Below, piece after piece: positions 26,121-35,865 of a stretch of 64,000 nucleotides of DNA; the stretch's first letter is position 1; each line of letters begins with the position of its first letter. The stretch lies in NCBI RefSeq assembly GCF_009847015.1, contig NZ_WVEM01000010.1:111590-175589 (forward strand), read 5' to 3'. This DNA comes from Sunxiuqinia indica. GTDB lineage: Bacteria; Bacteroidota; Bacteroidia; Bacteroidales; Prolixibacteraceae. The position numbers and the translations under genes were made by a program. Under the pieces are notes generated by a model. It was given only the letters and a program-made list of their open reading frames with translations. It ran no database searches and was not told the DNA's origin.

Positions 26121-27506
26121 GTGAATAGGAAACAGATAAAACCAGCAAAGCTGGCCGTAGCTTTTATGCTATTGGCTTTTGCGCTGTGGAATTGTAAAGA
26201 CGATCCGAATGGAACAGGTATGGAACTTTTGCCCGGATCGGATTTAAAAACAGTTGGACAGAGTGTCGATAGCGAATCAATAGAAGCGTTTACTGAAAAA
26301 GATGGTCCACTGAAGACCGATGAGCCAAACTACAATGTTTTTGGTACATTCAACGATCCGGTTTTTGGGAAAACAACTGCAGACATGGCGTTTCATGTTC
26401 GGCTTCCCGGATATCCTGGTTATGCTGATACATTGCAACTTGATTCTGTTGTTTTATATCTTTTGTATAAAGAATTTTATGGCGATACCATAACAACTCA
26501 AAGTCTGAAAGTATATAAGCTTCAAGAAGATATTTACATTGATACTTTGTCGGATGCAGGAGCAAGTGATTACTCCTATTACCAAGATGTTGATTTGAAA
26601 TCGCTGGCGTTTTCAACTCCTGTCGGAGAGCTGGATTTTATTCCAAAACTTGAATTGGACTCTACCGGTACAGACACACTTGTTCAGGAATTGGCAATCA
26701 GGTTGGATGATAGCGTAGCAGAGGAATTGTACAATGCCGATTCTACTCAAATGGTTAACAACGATACCTTTTTAGATTTTTTTAAAGGATTTTATGTTGA
26801 GCCACAGGATATTGAAAACGGGGGGGGCCTAGTTCGAATTTCAACTCTCTCTGCGGGATCTAATTTAACGTTGTTCTACAGCGATCATGAAGCAGAAACA
26901 GACACCCTGATCAAGCAATACACCTTTAGTTACGGCATCAATTCAAGTTCTGCTCGTATCAGCAGTTATACGCACGATTATTCAGGCACCGCATTTGCTG
27001 ATCAACTGGGTGCGAATCAAAGCGAACCCGACAGCTTGATCTATTTACAAACACTCGGTGGGCTGAGAGCAAAAATTAATATTCCAAACTTAGATGATTG
27101 GAAAGATTCCGTTCAATACGGGGATTATGTCATCAATAAAGCACAATTGATATTCCAGGTGGATACCTTAGCTTCAGATTATCAAACGTATTCTGTTCCG
27201 CCTAAGCTCGCGCTTTTTGCAATAGATGAAACCTATCAGCCAGGTGAAGATGAATATTTATATTTTCCCTATGATTATGGTGTATCCCCGAATTTGTATG
27301 GAGGCTTTTTTTATGCAGAAGATGCGACTTACAGATTCAATATCACGAATCATTTGCAAGCAATCCTCGAAAATGAAGAGGTTACAAATGATGGATTTTA
27401 TCTTTCTACTCTTTATCAAAATGAACAGACGCGAAGGGTCGTTTTAAAAGGTTCAACTAGTCATGTTGGAATTCGTTTGGGAGTGACTTATACAAAATTG
27501 AATTAG
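26121..27506 (+). CDS. DUF4270 surface lipoprotein
   Basis: 461 residues starting at a GTG codon; no in-frame ATG precedes the lipoprotein signal, which ends ALWNC near residue 25. The motif GMELLPGSDL and the repeated beta-sandwich strands with TLQLDSVVLYL match DUF4270, a Bacteroidota family of unknown function with carbohydrate-binding-like beta folds. It lies 30 nt after the glycogen-synthase-like gene and 41 nt before glmS on the same strand. Confidence 0.85.
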   Translation: MNRKQIKPAKLAVAFMLLAFALWNCKDDPNGTGMELLPGSDLKTVGQSVDSESIEAFTEKDGPLKTDEPNYNVFGTFNDPVFGKTTADMAFHVRLPGYPGYADTLQLDSVVLYLLYKEFYGDTITTQSLKVYKLQEDIYIDTLSDAGASDYSYYQDVDLKSLAFSTPVGELDFIPKLELDSTGTDTLVQELAIRLDDSVAEELYNADSTQMVNNDTFLDFFKGFYVEPQDIENGGGLVRISTLSAGSNLTLFYSDHEAETDTLIKQYTFSYGINSSSARISSYTHDYSGTAFADQLGANQSEPDSLIYLQTLGGLRAKINIPNLDDWKDSVQYGDYVINKAQLIFQVDTLASDYQTYSVPPKLALFAIDETYQPGEDEYLYFPYDYGVSPNLYGGFFYAEDATYRFNITNHLQAILENEEVTNDGFYLSTLYQNEQTRRVVLKGSTSHVGIRLGVTYTKLN

Positions 27507-27547
27507 CGCTTACTAATCGGTTCCACCGAAAATTAACAGAAACAAAT

Positions 27548-29386
27548 ATGTGTGGAATAGTTGGTTATATTGGCGATAAAAATGTATATCCGATCCTTAT
27601 AAAAGGGTTGCAGCGATTAGAATACCGGGGATATGATTCCGCCGGTATTGCTATTTATAACAGTACATTAAACGTCTATAAACGTCAAGGAAAAGTTAGT
27701 GAACTGGAGGCTTTTGTTGCCGATAAAAATGTTGAGGGGAGTATTGGAATAGGCCATACCCGGTGGGCAACACATGGCGAACCCAATGATGAAAATGCTC
27801 ATCCACATCAATCGATGCATGGAAACTTTGTTTTGGTGCACAATGGCATTATTGAAAACTATGCCAGGCTAAAGAGAGATCTTGCGGAGAAAGGATTTGA
27901 ATTTCAATCGGACACCGATACGGAAGTGCTGGCCAACCTGATTGAATATTTTTATCAGCTAGATGAGGTTGAAGATGCAGAAACAGCTGTTCGTTTGGCG
28001 CTTTCGAAAGTCGTTGGTGCTTATGGTATCGTTGTTATCTGCAAGGACGAAAAACATCGGATTATAGCCGCCCGGATGGGGAGTCCTTTGGTAATTGGCA
28101 TTGGGCAAGGAGAGTATTTTTTAGCTTCGGATGCCAGCCCGATTGTTGAATACACTGATAGTGTGATTTACCTGAATGACGGTGATGTGGCTATTATCGA
28201 AAAAAATAGCCTGACCCTGAAAACAGTGCAGAATAATCCGGCCAACTTTAAAATTACCAAAGTTGACCTGAGCATTGGCGATTTGGATAAGGGCGACTTT
28301 GAGCATTATATGCTGAAGGAAATTTTTGAACAGCCCAAAACCATATCCGATACCTACAGAGGTCGCATCCGCCCAAATCAAAACGACATCAATCTGGGTG
28401 GTTTGATTGATGTTTTCCCACAAATTGTTTCAGCCAACCGGATCATCATTATAGGATGCGGAACATCTTGGCATGCAGCTTTGGTGGCAGAGTATCTTAT
28501 TGAAGAATATGCCCGGGTGCCTGTTGAAGTTGAATATGCTTCAGAATTCCGATACCGAAAACCCATTATCAACAAGGGAGATGTTGTCATTGCGATAAGC
28601 CAAAGCGGCGAAACTGCCGATACCCTGGCAGCGTTGAAAATGGCGAAAGAAAAAGGCGCGCTGATCTTAGGTATTTGCAATGTTGTTGGCTCAAGTATTG
28701 CACGCGAAACCGATGCCGGAGTTTATACACACGCCGGAACTGAAATTGGAGTGGCCTCCACAAAAGCGTTTACAGCTCAGGTTACTGTGCTTACCTTGTT
28801 GGCATTTAAGCTTGCTAGAGAACGTGGCGAAATTGATCAGGAGTTCTACGAAATGCTCATTGCCGAGCTGTTGGAAATTCCAGCTAAAATAGATACGATT
28901 TTGATGAGCCATCCTCATATCAAGGAGGTGGCTGAAAAATATAAAGACGCGATTAATGCTCTGTATTTAGGGCGCGGATATCTGTTCCCGGTTGCCTTGG
29001 AAGGTGCGTTAAAATTGAAAGAAATTTCATACATGCACGCCGAAGGTTATGCTGCAGGAGAGATGAAACACGGTCCAATAGCTCTGGTTGATGATAATCT
29101 GCCGGTGGTGGTGGTTTCGGCTAAGGATAGCTATTACGAGAAAGTTGTAAGCAACATTCAGGAGGTGAAAGCTCGCAAGGGAAATGTCATTGCGGTTGTA
29201 ACCGAAGGAGACAATGGATTGCGAAAAATGGCTGATGACTTATTCGAAGTTCCCGAGTCGCACCCGGCAGTTGCTGCTTTGCTAACAGTTATTCCGCTTC
29301 AGCTTTTTGCCTATTACATTGCAGTTATACGAGGTTGCGATGTTGATCAACCACGAAATCTGGCGAAGTCGGTAACCGTGGAATAA
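27548..29386 (+). CDS. glmS: Glutamine--fructose-6-phosphate aminotransferase (isomerizing)
   Basis: 612 residues. It makes glucosamine-6-phosphate, the entry to peptidoglycan and LPS amino sugars. The N-terminal class II glutaminase begins with Cys2 (MCGIVGYIG), and GHTRWATHG is intact. Two SIS isomerase domains follow with GCGTSWHA, SQSGETADTL and the C-terminal tail DQPRNLAKSVTVE. No glmS ribozyme is visible in the 41-nt upstream gap. Confidence 0.97.
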   Translation: MCGIVGYIGDKNVYPILIKGLQRLEYRGYDSAGIAIYNSTLNVYKRQGKVSELEAFVADKNVEGSIGIGHTRWATHGEPNDENAHPHQSMHGNFVLVHNGIIENYARLKRDLAEKGFEFQSDTDTEVLANLIEYFYQLDEVEDAETAVRLALSKVVGAYGIVVICKDEKHRIIAARMGSPLVIGIGQGEYFLASDASPIVEYTDSVIYLNDGDVAIIEKNSLTLKTVQNNPANFKITKVDLSIGDLDKGDFEHYMLKEIFEQPKTISDTYRGRIRPNQNDINLGGLIDVFPQIVSANRIIIIGCGTSWHAALVAEYLIEEYARVPVEVEYASEFRYRKPIINKGDVVIAISQSGETADTLAALKMAKEKGALILGICNVVGSSIARETDAGVYTHAGTEIGVASTKAFTAQVTVLTLLAFKLARERGEIDQEFYEMLIAELLEIPAKIDTILMSHPHIKEVAEKYKDAINALYLGRGYLFPVALEGALKLKEISYMHAEGYAAGEMKHGPIALVDDNLPVVVVSAKDSYYEKVVSNIQEVKARKGNVIAVVTEGDNGLRKMADDLFEVPESHPAVAALLTVIPLQLFAYYIAVIRGCDVDQPRNLAKSVTVE

Positions 29387-29447
29387 TTAACAATTACAAG
29401 TCAGCAAATCATTCTGAAATTAGTATGTTTGTTCAGGTTTTAGAACT

Positions 29448-31343
29448 ATGAGAAAAATTTTCCCCATACTCATATTGACTTATGTGGCGTATCTGGTTTT
29501 CACAACATCGTGTGCTAACCCGGGAATGCCTACCGGAGGTCCAAAGGATTCGATACCGCCGAATGTTATTAAAACGGGACCTGAGTTTAACGCTATAAAT
29601 TTTGATGGCAGCGAGATCAGCCTGACGTTTAACGAATTTGTCGTTGTTGATAAATTAAGAGAAGCGCTTGTGGTTTCTCCTCCGTTAAAAGAGCGTCCTA
29701 TGATTCGGACAAAGTCAAAAACACTAATTATTGACTTAGGAGATTCGTTGCAACAAAACACAACCTACTCACTTGATTTTAAAAGTGCAATTGTCGATAA
29801 TAACGAACAAAATCCGTTGGAGGACTTTCGTTTTGCGTTTAGTACCGGGGCTGATTTTGATAGTTTGATGATTGGTGGATATGTAAAGAATGCGAAAAAT
29901 CTGGAGCCTGTTGAAGGCGCTGTGGTTATGATGCATGCTACCGACAAGCTGGAAGCTTTTAAAGATACATTTCCGAATTATATTGCAACAACCGACGAAG
30001 ATGGGTTTTATGTAATCAGCAATATCGCTGCCGGAGAATACCGTTTGTATGCCTTGGTCGATGAAGACAATTCGCTGACTTATAATCAACCATTGGAGCG
30101 GATTGCTTTTTTGGACACCTTGATTTCTCCTCAGGATTTGAATCTTCCAAATTATCAGACTGATACAATCTCCGGCGATACTATAAGCATTAAAACCAAG
30201 CGAAGAAATGCATTGGAAACACCTTTCTTTCTGATGCTTTTTGATGAGGAATTTTTCGATCAGTACATTGACAGCTACAGTCGTGATCAGGCTAATCTGA
30301 TTAATCTTTACTTCACCGAAACATTAAGCGATTCATTTCGTTTTGAGCTTTTAAAGCCAGAACCGACGAATGAAGATTGGAGTTATATTGAGTTTAATCC
30401 GACCAGAGATTCGTTGATGATTTGGTTGACAGATACCGTTTTAAGCCACACTGATTCATTGTTGATGGATGTAAGCTATCTGGTAGCAGACAGCTTGAAT
30501 AATTTGGTACTGAAGCACGATACACTGGAATTTAATTATACCAAACCGGAGGATACCAGCAAGAAAAGACGCAAGAAAAAAGAAGAAGAGGAAGAACCGG
30601 AACCGATGCCGCATATTTCATTTAAACAGAATACGAAAAGTAGTGGCTTCGATGTCTATCGGAATATTAAACTGGAAGCTCCCGAGCCTTTAAAAACGTT
30701 TGATTGGTCGGCGGTGCATTTGTATCAGCAAGTAGATACCCTAGAGGAAGAACTGGAATTTGAGATGTGGCAGGACTCCTTTTCGATACGGAAGTTCTAC
30801 ATCCAGTATCCATGGGAGTTTATGGAAACATACCGGCTCTTTATTGATTCGGCTGCTGCGTACAATTACGACGGTCATCCGACAAACGAGCTCAATAAAA
30901 GGTTTACGATTCAGGAAGAAGGTTATTATGCAAAGATCATTTTGCAGTTGAATGGAATAAATGATCATGGAATTGTGCAACTGCTTGATAACTCAGATAA
31001 AGAAAAGGTATTACAACAAATTGGGATTGATAAAGATGGAGAGATTGAATTTCCATACCTGAAACCCGATAAGTACAAAATCCGTTTGATTATTGATCGC
31101 AATAACAATGGCAGGTGGGACACTGGAAATATCGACGAAGATATTCAGCCTGAGCAGGTTATGTATTACAATAAAGTGTTGAAATTGCGTTCGAACTTTG
31201 AAGTTCGGGAAACCTGGAATCTACCTTTAATTCAGTATGAAAAAGAGTTGATTGACGAAGACAAGCCCAAAGAAGATGCGAAGAACAAAAGCAAAAAATC
31301 ACAGCGCTCTTCGAGCAGCAATTTTCAGCGTTCTCCTTTTTAA
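29448..31343 (+). CDS. Ig-like (Big_5) domain lipoprotein
   Basis: 631 residues. The lipoprotein signal ends FTTSC with acylation near Cys22, then MPTGGPKDSIPP, a typical start of this Bacteroidota family. Residues 30-130 are a bacterial Ig-like domain 5 (NFDGSEISLTFNEFVVV), followed by a carboxypeptidase-regulatory-like domain (DEDGFYVISNIAAGEYRLYAL). A lysine/glutamate-rich linker lies near 375-385, and the tail is basic and Ser-rich. Probably envelope-exposed; function unknown. Its last 68 nt overlap the next gene in another frame. Confidence 0.8.
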   Translation: MRKIFPILILTYVAYLVFTTSCANPGMPTGGPKDSIPPNVIKTGPEFNAINFDGSEISLTFNEFVVVDKLREALVVSPPLKERPMIRTKSKTLIIDLGDSLQQNTTYSLDFKSAIVDNNEQNPLEDFRFAFSTGADFDSLMIGGYVKNAKNLEPVEGAVVMMHATDKLEAFKDTFPNYIATTDEDGFYVISNIAAGEYRLYALVDEDNSLTYNQPLERIAFLDTLISPQDLNLPNYQTDTISGDTISIKTKRRNALETPFFLMLFDEEFFDQYIDSYSRDQANLINLYFTETLSDSFRFELLKPEPTNEDWSYIEFNPTRDSLMIWLTDTVLSHTDSLLMDVSYLVADSLNNLVLKHDTLEFNYTKPEDTSKKRRKKKEEEEEPEPMPHISFKQNTKSSGFDVYRNIKLEAPEPLKTFDWSAVHLYQQVDTLEEELEFEMWQDSFSIRKFYIQYPWEFMETYRLFIDSAAAYNYDGHPTNELNKRFTIQEEGYYAKIILQLNGINDHGIVQLLDNSDKEKVLQQIGIDKDGEIEFPYLKPDKYKIRLIIDRNNNGRWDTGNIDEDIQPEQVMYYNKVLKLRSNFEVRETWNLPLIQYEKELIDEDKPKEDAKNKSKKSQRSSSSNFQRSPF

Positions 31344-32112
31344 TGCTTTTTTACTGAATAGCCAGCCGGGCAAAGCGCAAGTAGCTTTTGTTCCTCAGGA
31401 GCAATTGACCTACGGAGCTTATTATAATTGGCATTTTATCTGGATAAATGCCGGAGAAGTTATCTTCAGTGCTGATACCGTGAGGGTGAATGAAAAGAAG
31501 ATGTGGCGTTTTTCAGCAATCGGTAAAACGTACAAAGCCTACGATTTTTTTTATACGGTTCGCGATACCTTTATCAGTCGGGTGAATTTCTCAAACTTCG
31601 AGCCTGATTATTTTATTCGAAAAGTGAATCATGCTAAAAGTTCAACTGTTCACGAGTATCAGTTTAACGATGGATTCCGAAAAATCTATTCCTTTGTCAA
31701 GCAAGAAGATCAGCCGTTTATTCGAGACACGCTTGTTTGGGAACCAACCGTTTCGGACATGCTGAATACGGTTTATGATTTTCGGAACTATAACTTTGAC
31801 GGTCTCAAAAAGAACGAACAGGTTAATTTTAAGATGTTGGTTGATAACAAGACGGAAGATTTGTACTTTCGTTACCGCGGAGAAGAAGTTGTGAAAACCC
31901 GCAATGGAAGAAAATTCCGCTGTCATCATATAATCATTCGTTTATTGGGCGGTGATTTTTTCCCTGATGGAGAGTACATGAATGTGTGGTTTACAGCCGA
32001 CCAGAATAGAATACCGGTAAAAGTTGAAACCGAAATATTGGTTGGTTCAGTCAATGCAATTTTAACAAATGTTGAGCATATCAAATATCCATTAACTTCA
32101 GAAATACATTAA
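31276..32112 (+). CDS. DUF3108 periplasmic protein
   Basis: 278 residues from the ATG at 31276, giving a basic N-terminus and hydrophobic signal segment (ALRAAIFSVLLFNAFLL...KAQ). A TTG eight codons upstream is the alternative. Body strands LTYGAYYNWHFIWINAGEVIF and the C-terminal half match DUF3108, beta-rich periplasmic proteins of unknown role. The start lies 68 nt inside the preceding gene, so translation is probably coupled. Confidence 0.82.
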   Translation: MRRTKAKNHSALRAAIFSVLLFNAFLLNSQPGKAQVAFVPQEQLTYGAYYNWHFIWINAGEVIFSADTVRVNEKKMWRFSAIGKTYKAYDFFYTVRDTFISRVNFSNFEPDYFIRKVNHAKSSTVHEYQFNDGFRKIYSFVKQEDQPFIRDTLVWEPTVSDMLNTVYDFRNYNFDGLKKNEQVNFKMLVDNKTEDLYFRYRGEEVVKTRNGRKFRCHHIIIRLLGGDFFPDGEYMNVWFTADQNRIPVKVETEILVGSVNAILTNVEHIKYPLTSEIH

Positions 32113-32114
32113 TT

Positions 32115-32408
32115 ATGGCAAGCGTTCGCGATTTAAAAAAAGACATTGACTATTTGGTATCCTTAGTCGTTGTTGACAATTTTCAGTACATCAATGCTTT
32201 TGAAAATGCAGATAAAGAGGCGGCTTTCAAGATTGTGGATGAGATTATGGCCAAGCGGAAAGATCTCATAAGCAGGGTCAATCACCCGGACGGGAAAGAC
32301 AACCCCAAGTTGATTAGAAAACACTATCAGAGCATCGGTAAAGATTTGCTGGTTGCTTGCGACGAAGCCTATGCAAAACTTGCAAAATTGATTGAGAAAG
32401 AAGATTAA
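32115..32408 (+). CDS. Small conserved helical protein of unknown function
   Basis: 97 residues, mostly helical and charged (KKDIDYLVSLVVVDNFQYIN, IVDEIMAKRKDLISRVNHPDGKDNPKLIRKHY). No signal peptide or known motif that I recognise. It starts 3 nt after the DUF3108 stop, so it belongs to the same operon; probably cytoplasmic. Confidence 0.75.
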   Translation: MASVRDLKKDIDYLVSLVVVDNFQYINAFENADKEAAFKIVDEIMAKRKDLISRVNHPDGKDNPKLIRKHYQSIGKDLLVACDEAYAKLAKLIEKED

Positions 32409-32804
32409 CTAGTTTTCTTTTCTAACCAGCTGCAGTGTTTTATCAGCAATCACCTGCCCATCGAGGTAGGTGATTAATCGCCACGGGCCAAGTTTGTCGT
32501 CCAGTGGTTCCCAAATGCAATCGCCTAAAAAGAACTCATAGTCGTTGCTATTGATGTAATACTCACCGGTAAAGTCGTCCATCACGGCACCACTCTCGTC
32601 TTTAAACGGTGGGTGAATAATTTTGAATTCCAGCTTTTTACCCTTTCCCCGTTTGATTTTTAAAATATAGCCAAACTCAGTTCCGATTTCAGCTTGAACG
32701 GTGTGCGAAATGTTAACTATTCTCGGTAGTTTTCGGCTGTTGCGATCCCATTCGGTATATTCGCCGTAACTGTATAAATCAATATCGATCTTTTTCTTGC
32801 CCAA
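32409..32804 (-). CDS. DUF3859 family protein
   Basis: 131 residues starting at a TTG; the family-like start G-K-K-K-I-D-I-D-L-Y-S-Y-G follows it and no in-frame ATG precedes. The core I-G-T-E-F-G-Y-I-L-K-I and HPPFKDESG match DUF3859. Soluble and beta-rich, function unknown. It converges on the preceding gene with no intergenic space. Confidence 0.75.
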   Translation of the reverse strand: MGKKKIDIDLYSYGEYTEWDRNSRKLPRIVNISHTVQAEIGTEFGYILKIKRGKGKKLEFKIIHPPFKDESGAVMDDFTGEYYINSNDYEFFLGDCIWEPLDDKLGPWRLITYLDGQVIADKTLQLVRKEN

Positions 32805-32864
32805 TTGTATGTTAAATTTCTGTCGCTTTTTATTTAGATTGATTCCTCTTAATCCATCATCGCT

Positions 32865-32872
32865 TATATTTG
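32865..32872 (+). promoter_or_regulatory. Candidate -7 element before the His-rich gene
   Basis: TATATTTG matches TAnnTTTG but sits only 7 nt before the ATG, implying a nearly leaderless mRNA. The nearest TTG upstream is 23 nt away, a little too far. Confidence 0.35.
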
Positions 32873-32879
32873 CAGCGGC

Positions 32880-33236
32880 ATGATGGCGCTTCGCAAATAT
32901 ATAAAAGTATTTATTCTTCTGGTTTTACCGGTTTATCTCATTTTGCTGGTTAATTCCATTAGCAATATGCATGTTCATTTACTTTCGAATGGAGTTGTGA
33001 TACAGCATGCTCACCCTTTTGATCGCGAGGGTGAAAGCAAATTACCACACCAGCATTCACATGCTGAGTATCAGTTTTATCAGGCTTTCTTTCACAATTA
33101 CTTTGACAACTCAGCGCCTTTGCCAGACTTGGAGGTTATTCGTCCTTCATACAAAATTGTTTCTGTTCCCGTCGTTCAGCTTTACTGCTTCAAAAGTGCG
33201 AACGATCAGCGACTTCGTGGTCCACCCCTTTCATAA
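32880..33236 (+). CDS. Histidine-rich single-span membrane protein upstream of a TonB receptor
   Basis: 118 residues. A membrane anchor at about 8-26 is followed by a histidine-rich periplasmic stretch (HMHVH-like start, HAHPF, HQHSHAEY) between residues 31 and 65, then an R-G-P-P end. The histidines suggest metal binding. The gene sits 207 nt before a TonB-dependent receptor on the same strand, so a role in metal or metal-chelate handling is an inference. I do not recognise a named family. Confidence 0.65.
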   Translation: MMALRKYIKVFILLVLPVYLILLVNSISNMHVHLLSNGVVIQHAHPFDREGESKLPHQHSHAEYQFYQAFFHNYFDNSAPLPDLEVIRPSYKIVSVPVVQLYCFKSANDQRLRGPPLS

Positions 33237-33308
33237 CTATTGATGATAATGGTGCTGTATATATTGAAAAGACAAACATTATCTGCTTTTAAATACCAAT
33301 TTTTTGGG

Positions 33309-33373
33309 ATTGTCAGCCAGGCGGGCTCAGCCTACTTTTGACAATAAATTATTCAGCTTCACAGAAGGCTGAG
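33309..33373 (+). promoter_or_regulatory. Competing hairpins in the TonB-receptor leader
   Basis: Hairpin 1 pairs 33309-33315 with 33339-33345 (7 bp) and 33319-33322 with 33330-33333. Hairpin 2 pairs 33326-33333 with 33366-33373 (8 bp, perfect). They share bases and cannot form together. The start codon is at 33444. Confidence 0.4.
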
Positions 33374-33443
33374 TTAATAAAACCGAATATCAATTTATCA
33401 CTTGTTTGATTTCAGCAGAAATCAATTACCAAATCAACTAGTA

Positions 33444-35795
33444 ATGAAAAGCATAATTTTTGTGGCAGTCTTGTCACTATTCACCCTTTTGTCATTCGCC
33501 GAAGGAGAACCCAAGGACAAATTTACAGATACGATGCTATTTGGAGATGTGCGATCGGAAGGTGAGCACATTCCATTTGCAACCATCATGGTTAAAGGAA
33601 CAACAATGGGCACCGCTGCCGATGCAACCGGGCACTATAAGTTAGTAGGAGTGCCGGCAGGAAAGCAGGAAGTCGTGGTGTCGGCGGTTGGTTACCAAAA
33701 CAGGGCTTATAAGGTGGATCTCAAGATTGGTGATCCGCTCACATTGGTTGTTGAGTTAAAACCCGACCAGATTGGGCTGGATCAAGTGGTGATTACTGCC
33801 GATCGGAGTGAAAAATCACGCCGTGAAGCGTCCACCATTGTAAGTACCATTAGTCCGAAGTTGCTGGAAAATACGCAAAGTGTAACACTGAGCGAAGGCT
33901 TGAGTTTTACCCCCGGCTTACGTATGGAAAATAACTGTCAGAATTGTGGTTTCACTCAAGTTCGGATGAATGGACTGGAAGGGCCGTACTCCCAAATCCT
34001 GATTAATAGCCGACCTGTTTTTAGTGGTTTGGCTGGCGTTTACGGATTGGAATTAATCCCTGCAAATATGATTGACCGGGTGGAGGTCGTTCGGGGTGGC
34101 GGATCGGCTTTGTATGGCAGTAATGCCATTGCCGGAACCATCAACCTGATTACAAAAGAGCCGGTTCAGGACACCTACAGCATCAATAGTTCGGTTGGAT
34201 TGATTGGTGATAATCAAACAGCCGATTACAACCTGAGTATGAACGGATCGATTGTTAGTGAAGATTTTAGATCAGGGATGAGCTTTTATGGTTTTAAACG
34301 AAAGCGGGATCCTCATGATGTGAACGGAGATGGATATTCAGAGCTTTCAAAACTAAGCAACAGTACATTTGGAGCCAGTTTCTTTAAACGCATGGGTGTT
34401 CGCTCTAAAATCAATTTGGATTACTTTTTTATCAATGAATCACGGCGGGGAGGAAATGATTTTGATCTTCCGAATCATGAAGCCGACATTTCAGAAGCCG
34501 TCGATCACGAAATCAATTCGGCGAACCTGACATTCGACAAGTTTATGCGCGATCATGACAAGTTAAGCTTTTATGCTGCGATGCAGTCTGTCAATCGCGG
34601 TTCCTACTATGGTGCTGAGCAGGATCTGACGGCTTACGGACATACGGAGGATTTAGCTATTTCTGTCGGCACCCAGTATCATCGTGATGTAGAACAATGT
34701 TTGTTTTCGCCTTCCGAGTTATTGCTTGGAGCCGAAATGACCAACGACGCCTTGAAAGATCAGAAGCTTGGTTATCTTGATATTACCACCATGGAACATG
34801 TTGGAACAACAACCATCACCGATCAGTCAGTGAGCACAGTTGGCTTTTTCGCTCAAAACGAATGGGTAACTAATAACTGGCGTGTGTCTCTTGGCTTCCG
34901 CTTAGAGCATTATGCCATTTCGGATAAAGCTGATTCTGATGGTGGTATTTCAGGCAATGTGTTTAGCCCACGGGCAAGCTTAATGTATAATTTGGGTGAA
35001 AAGGTGCAATTGCGCTCCAGCTTTGCCAAGGGTTACCGTGCGCCACAAATTTTTGATGAAGACTTACATATTGAAACGTCGGGTGCCCGGCGGGTTACGC
35101 ATGAGAATGATGCCGATTTGGAGCAGGAAAACTCGCATAGTTTCACTTTTTCAGTCGATATATCAGAGACCTTCGGACGTTGGCAAACTCAGTTTTTAGC
35201 TGAAGGGTTTTACACGGTTCTCGAGAATCCGTTTACCAACGAATATGGAACGCCCAACGAAAAAGGCGAAGTGGTTTATACCCGAACAAACGCTGACGAT
35301 GGAGCCAAAGTTCAGGGGATTAATTTTGAATTCAATGCTTCTCCGGGTGCCAGGTGGATGTTCCAAACCGGATTCACCGTTCAAAAAAGTGAATACGATT
35401 CGCCACAGGAATTTAATGAAAAGCGGTTTTTCCGTACGCCCAACAATTATGGATACCTTTCGTTTAGTTACTCTCCAAGCGAGTCTTTTAAGGCATCGGT
35501 TACCGGTAATTACACCGGATCGATGTTGGTTCCCTACTTTGGAAATACCTTGGCAAATCCAGAGGTCGGTCAGTTAAACGAAGTGGATTCGTCATTTGAT
35601 CTCGGAGCAAAAATCAGCCAAAACTTTACTTTGTCAAATGAATTGTCGTTGCAGGTTTATGCCGGAGTAAAAAACCTGTTTAATGATTATCAAGATGATT
35701 TTGATTTTGGTATCGACCGCGATCCCGGATATGTTTACGGGCCGTTATCACCCCGAACCATCTATTTTGGAGTGAAGCTGGGGAATCTGTTTTAG
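33444..35795 (+). CDS. TonB-dependent receptor with carboxypeptidase-like N-terminal domain
   Basis: 783 residues from the ATG at 33444, which begins a clean signal peptide ending LSFAEG. A carboxypeptidase-regulatory-like domain (about 30-110) precedes the plug, which contains an unusual NCQNCGFTQVRMNG stretch with a C-x-x-C pair, then RVEVVRGGGSALYGSNAIAGTINLITKEP. The C-terminal barrel ends with a TonB-receptor-type strand (IYFGVKLGNLF). This class imports iron chelates, cobalamin or other metals. The His-rich neighbour points to a metal substrate, but none can be named. Confidence 0.88.
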   Translation: MKSIIFVAVLSLFTLLSFAEGEPKDKFTDTMLFGDVRSEGEHIPFATIMVKGTTMGTAADATGHYKLVGVPAGKQEVVVSAVGYQNRAYKVDLKIGDPLTLVVELKPDQIGLDQVVITADRSEKSRREASTIVSTISPKLLENTQSVTLSEGLSFTPGLRMENNCQNCGFTQVRMNGLEGPYSQILINSRPVFSGLAGVYGLELIPANMIDRVEVVRGGGSALYGSNAIAGTINLITKEPVQDTYSINSSVGLIGDNQTADYNLSMNGSIVSEDFRSGMSFYGFKRKRDPHDVNGDGYSELSKLSNSTFGASFFKRMGVRSKINLDYFFINESRRGGNDFDLPNHEADISEAVDHEINSANLTFDKFMRDHDKLSFYAAMQSVNRGSYYGAEQDLTAYGHTEDLAISVGTQYHRDVEQCLFSPSELLLGAEMTNDALKDQKLGYLDITTMEHVGTTTITDQSVSTVGFFAQNEWVTNNWRVSLGFRLEHYAISDKADSDGGISGNVFSPRASLMYNLGEKVQLRSSFAKGYRAPQIFDEDLHIETSGARRVTHENDADLEQENSHSFTFSVDISETFGRWQTQFLAEGFYTVLENPFTNEYGTPNEKGEVVYTRTNADDGAKVQGINFEFNASPGARWMFQTGFTVQKSEYDSPQEFNEKRFFRTPNNYGYLSFSYSPSESFKASVTGNYTGSMLVPYFGNTLANPEVGQLNEVDSSFDLGAKISQNFTLSNELSLQVYAGVKNLFNDYQDDFDFGIDRDPGYVYGPLSPRTIYFGVKLGNLF

Positions 35796-35865
35796 CCCTT
35801 TATTTTGTTGACTATTCCCAAATCGTTACGGATTAGTTATTGTCTTTGCCAATTTGGTTTGATAT

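Noticed and set aside
27507..27547. glmS ribozyme/riboswitch
   Set aside because: The gap before glmS is only 41 nt and shows none of the ribozyme core; this element is typical of Firmicutes.
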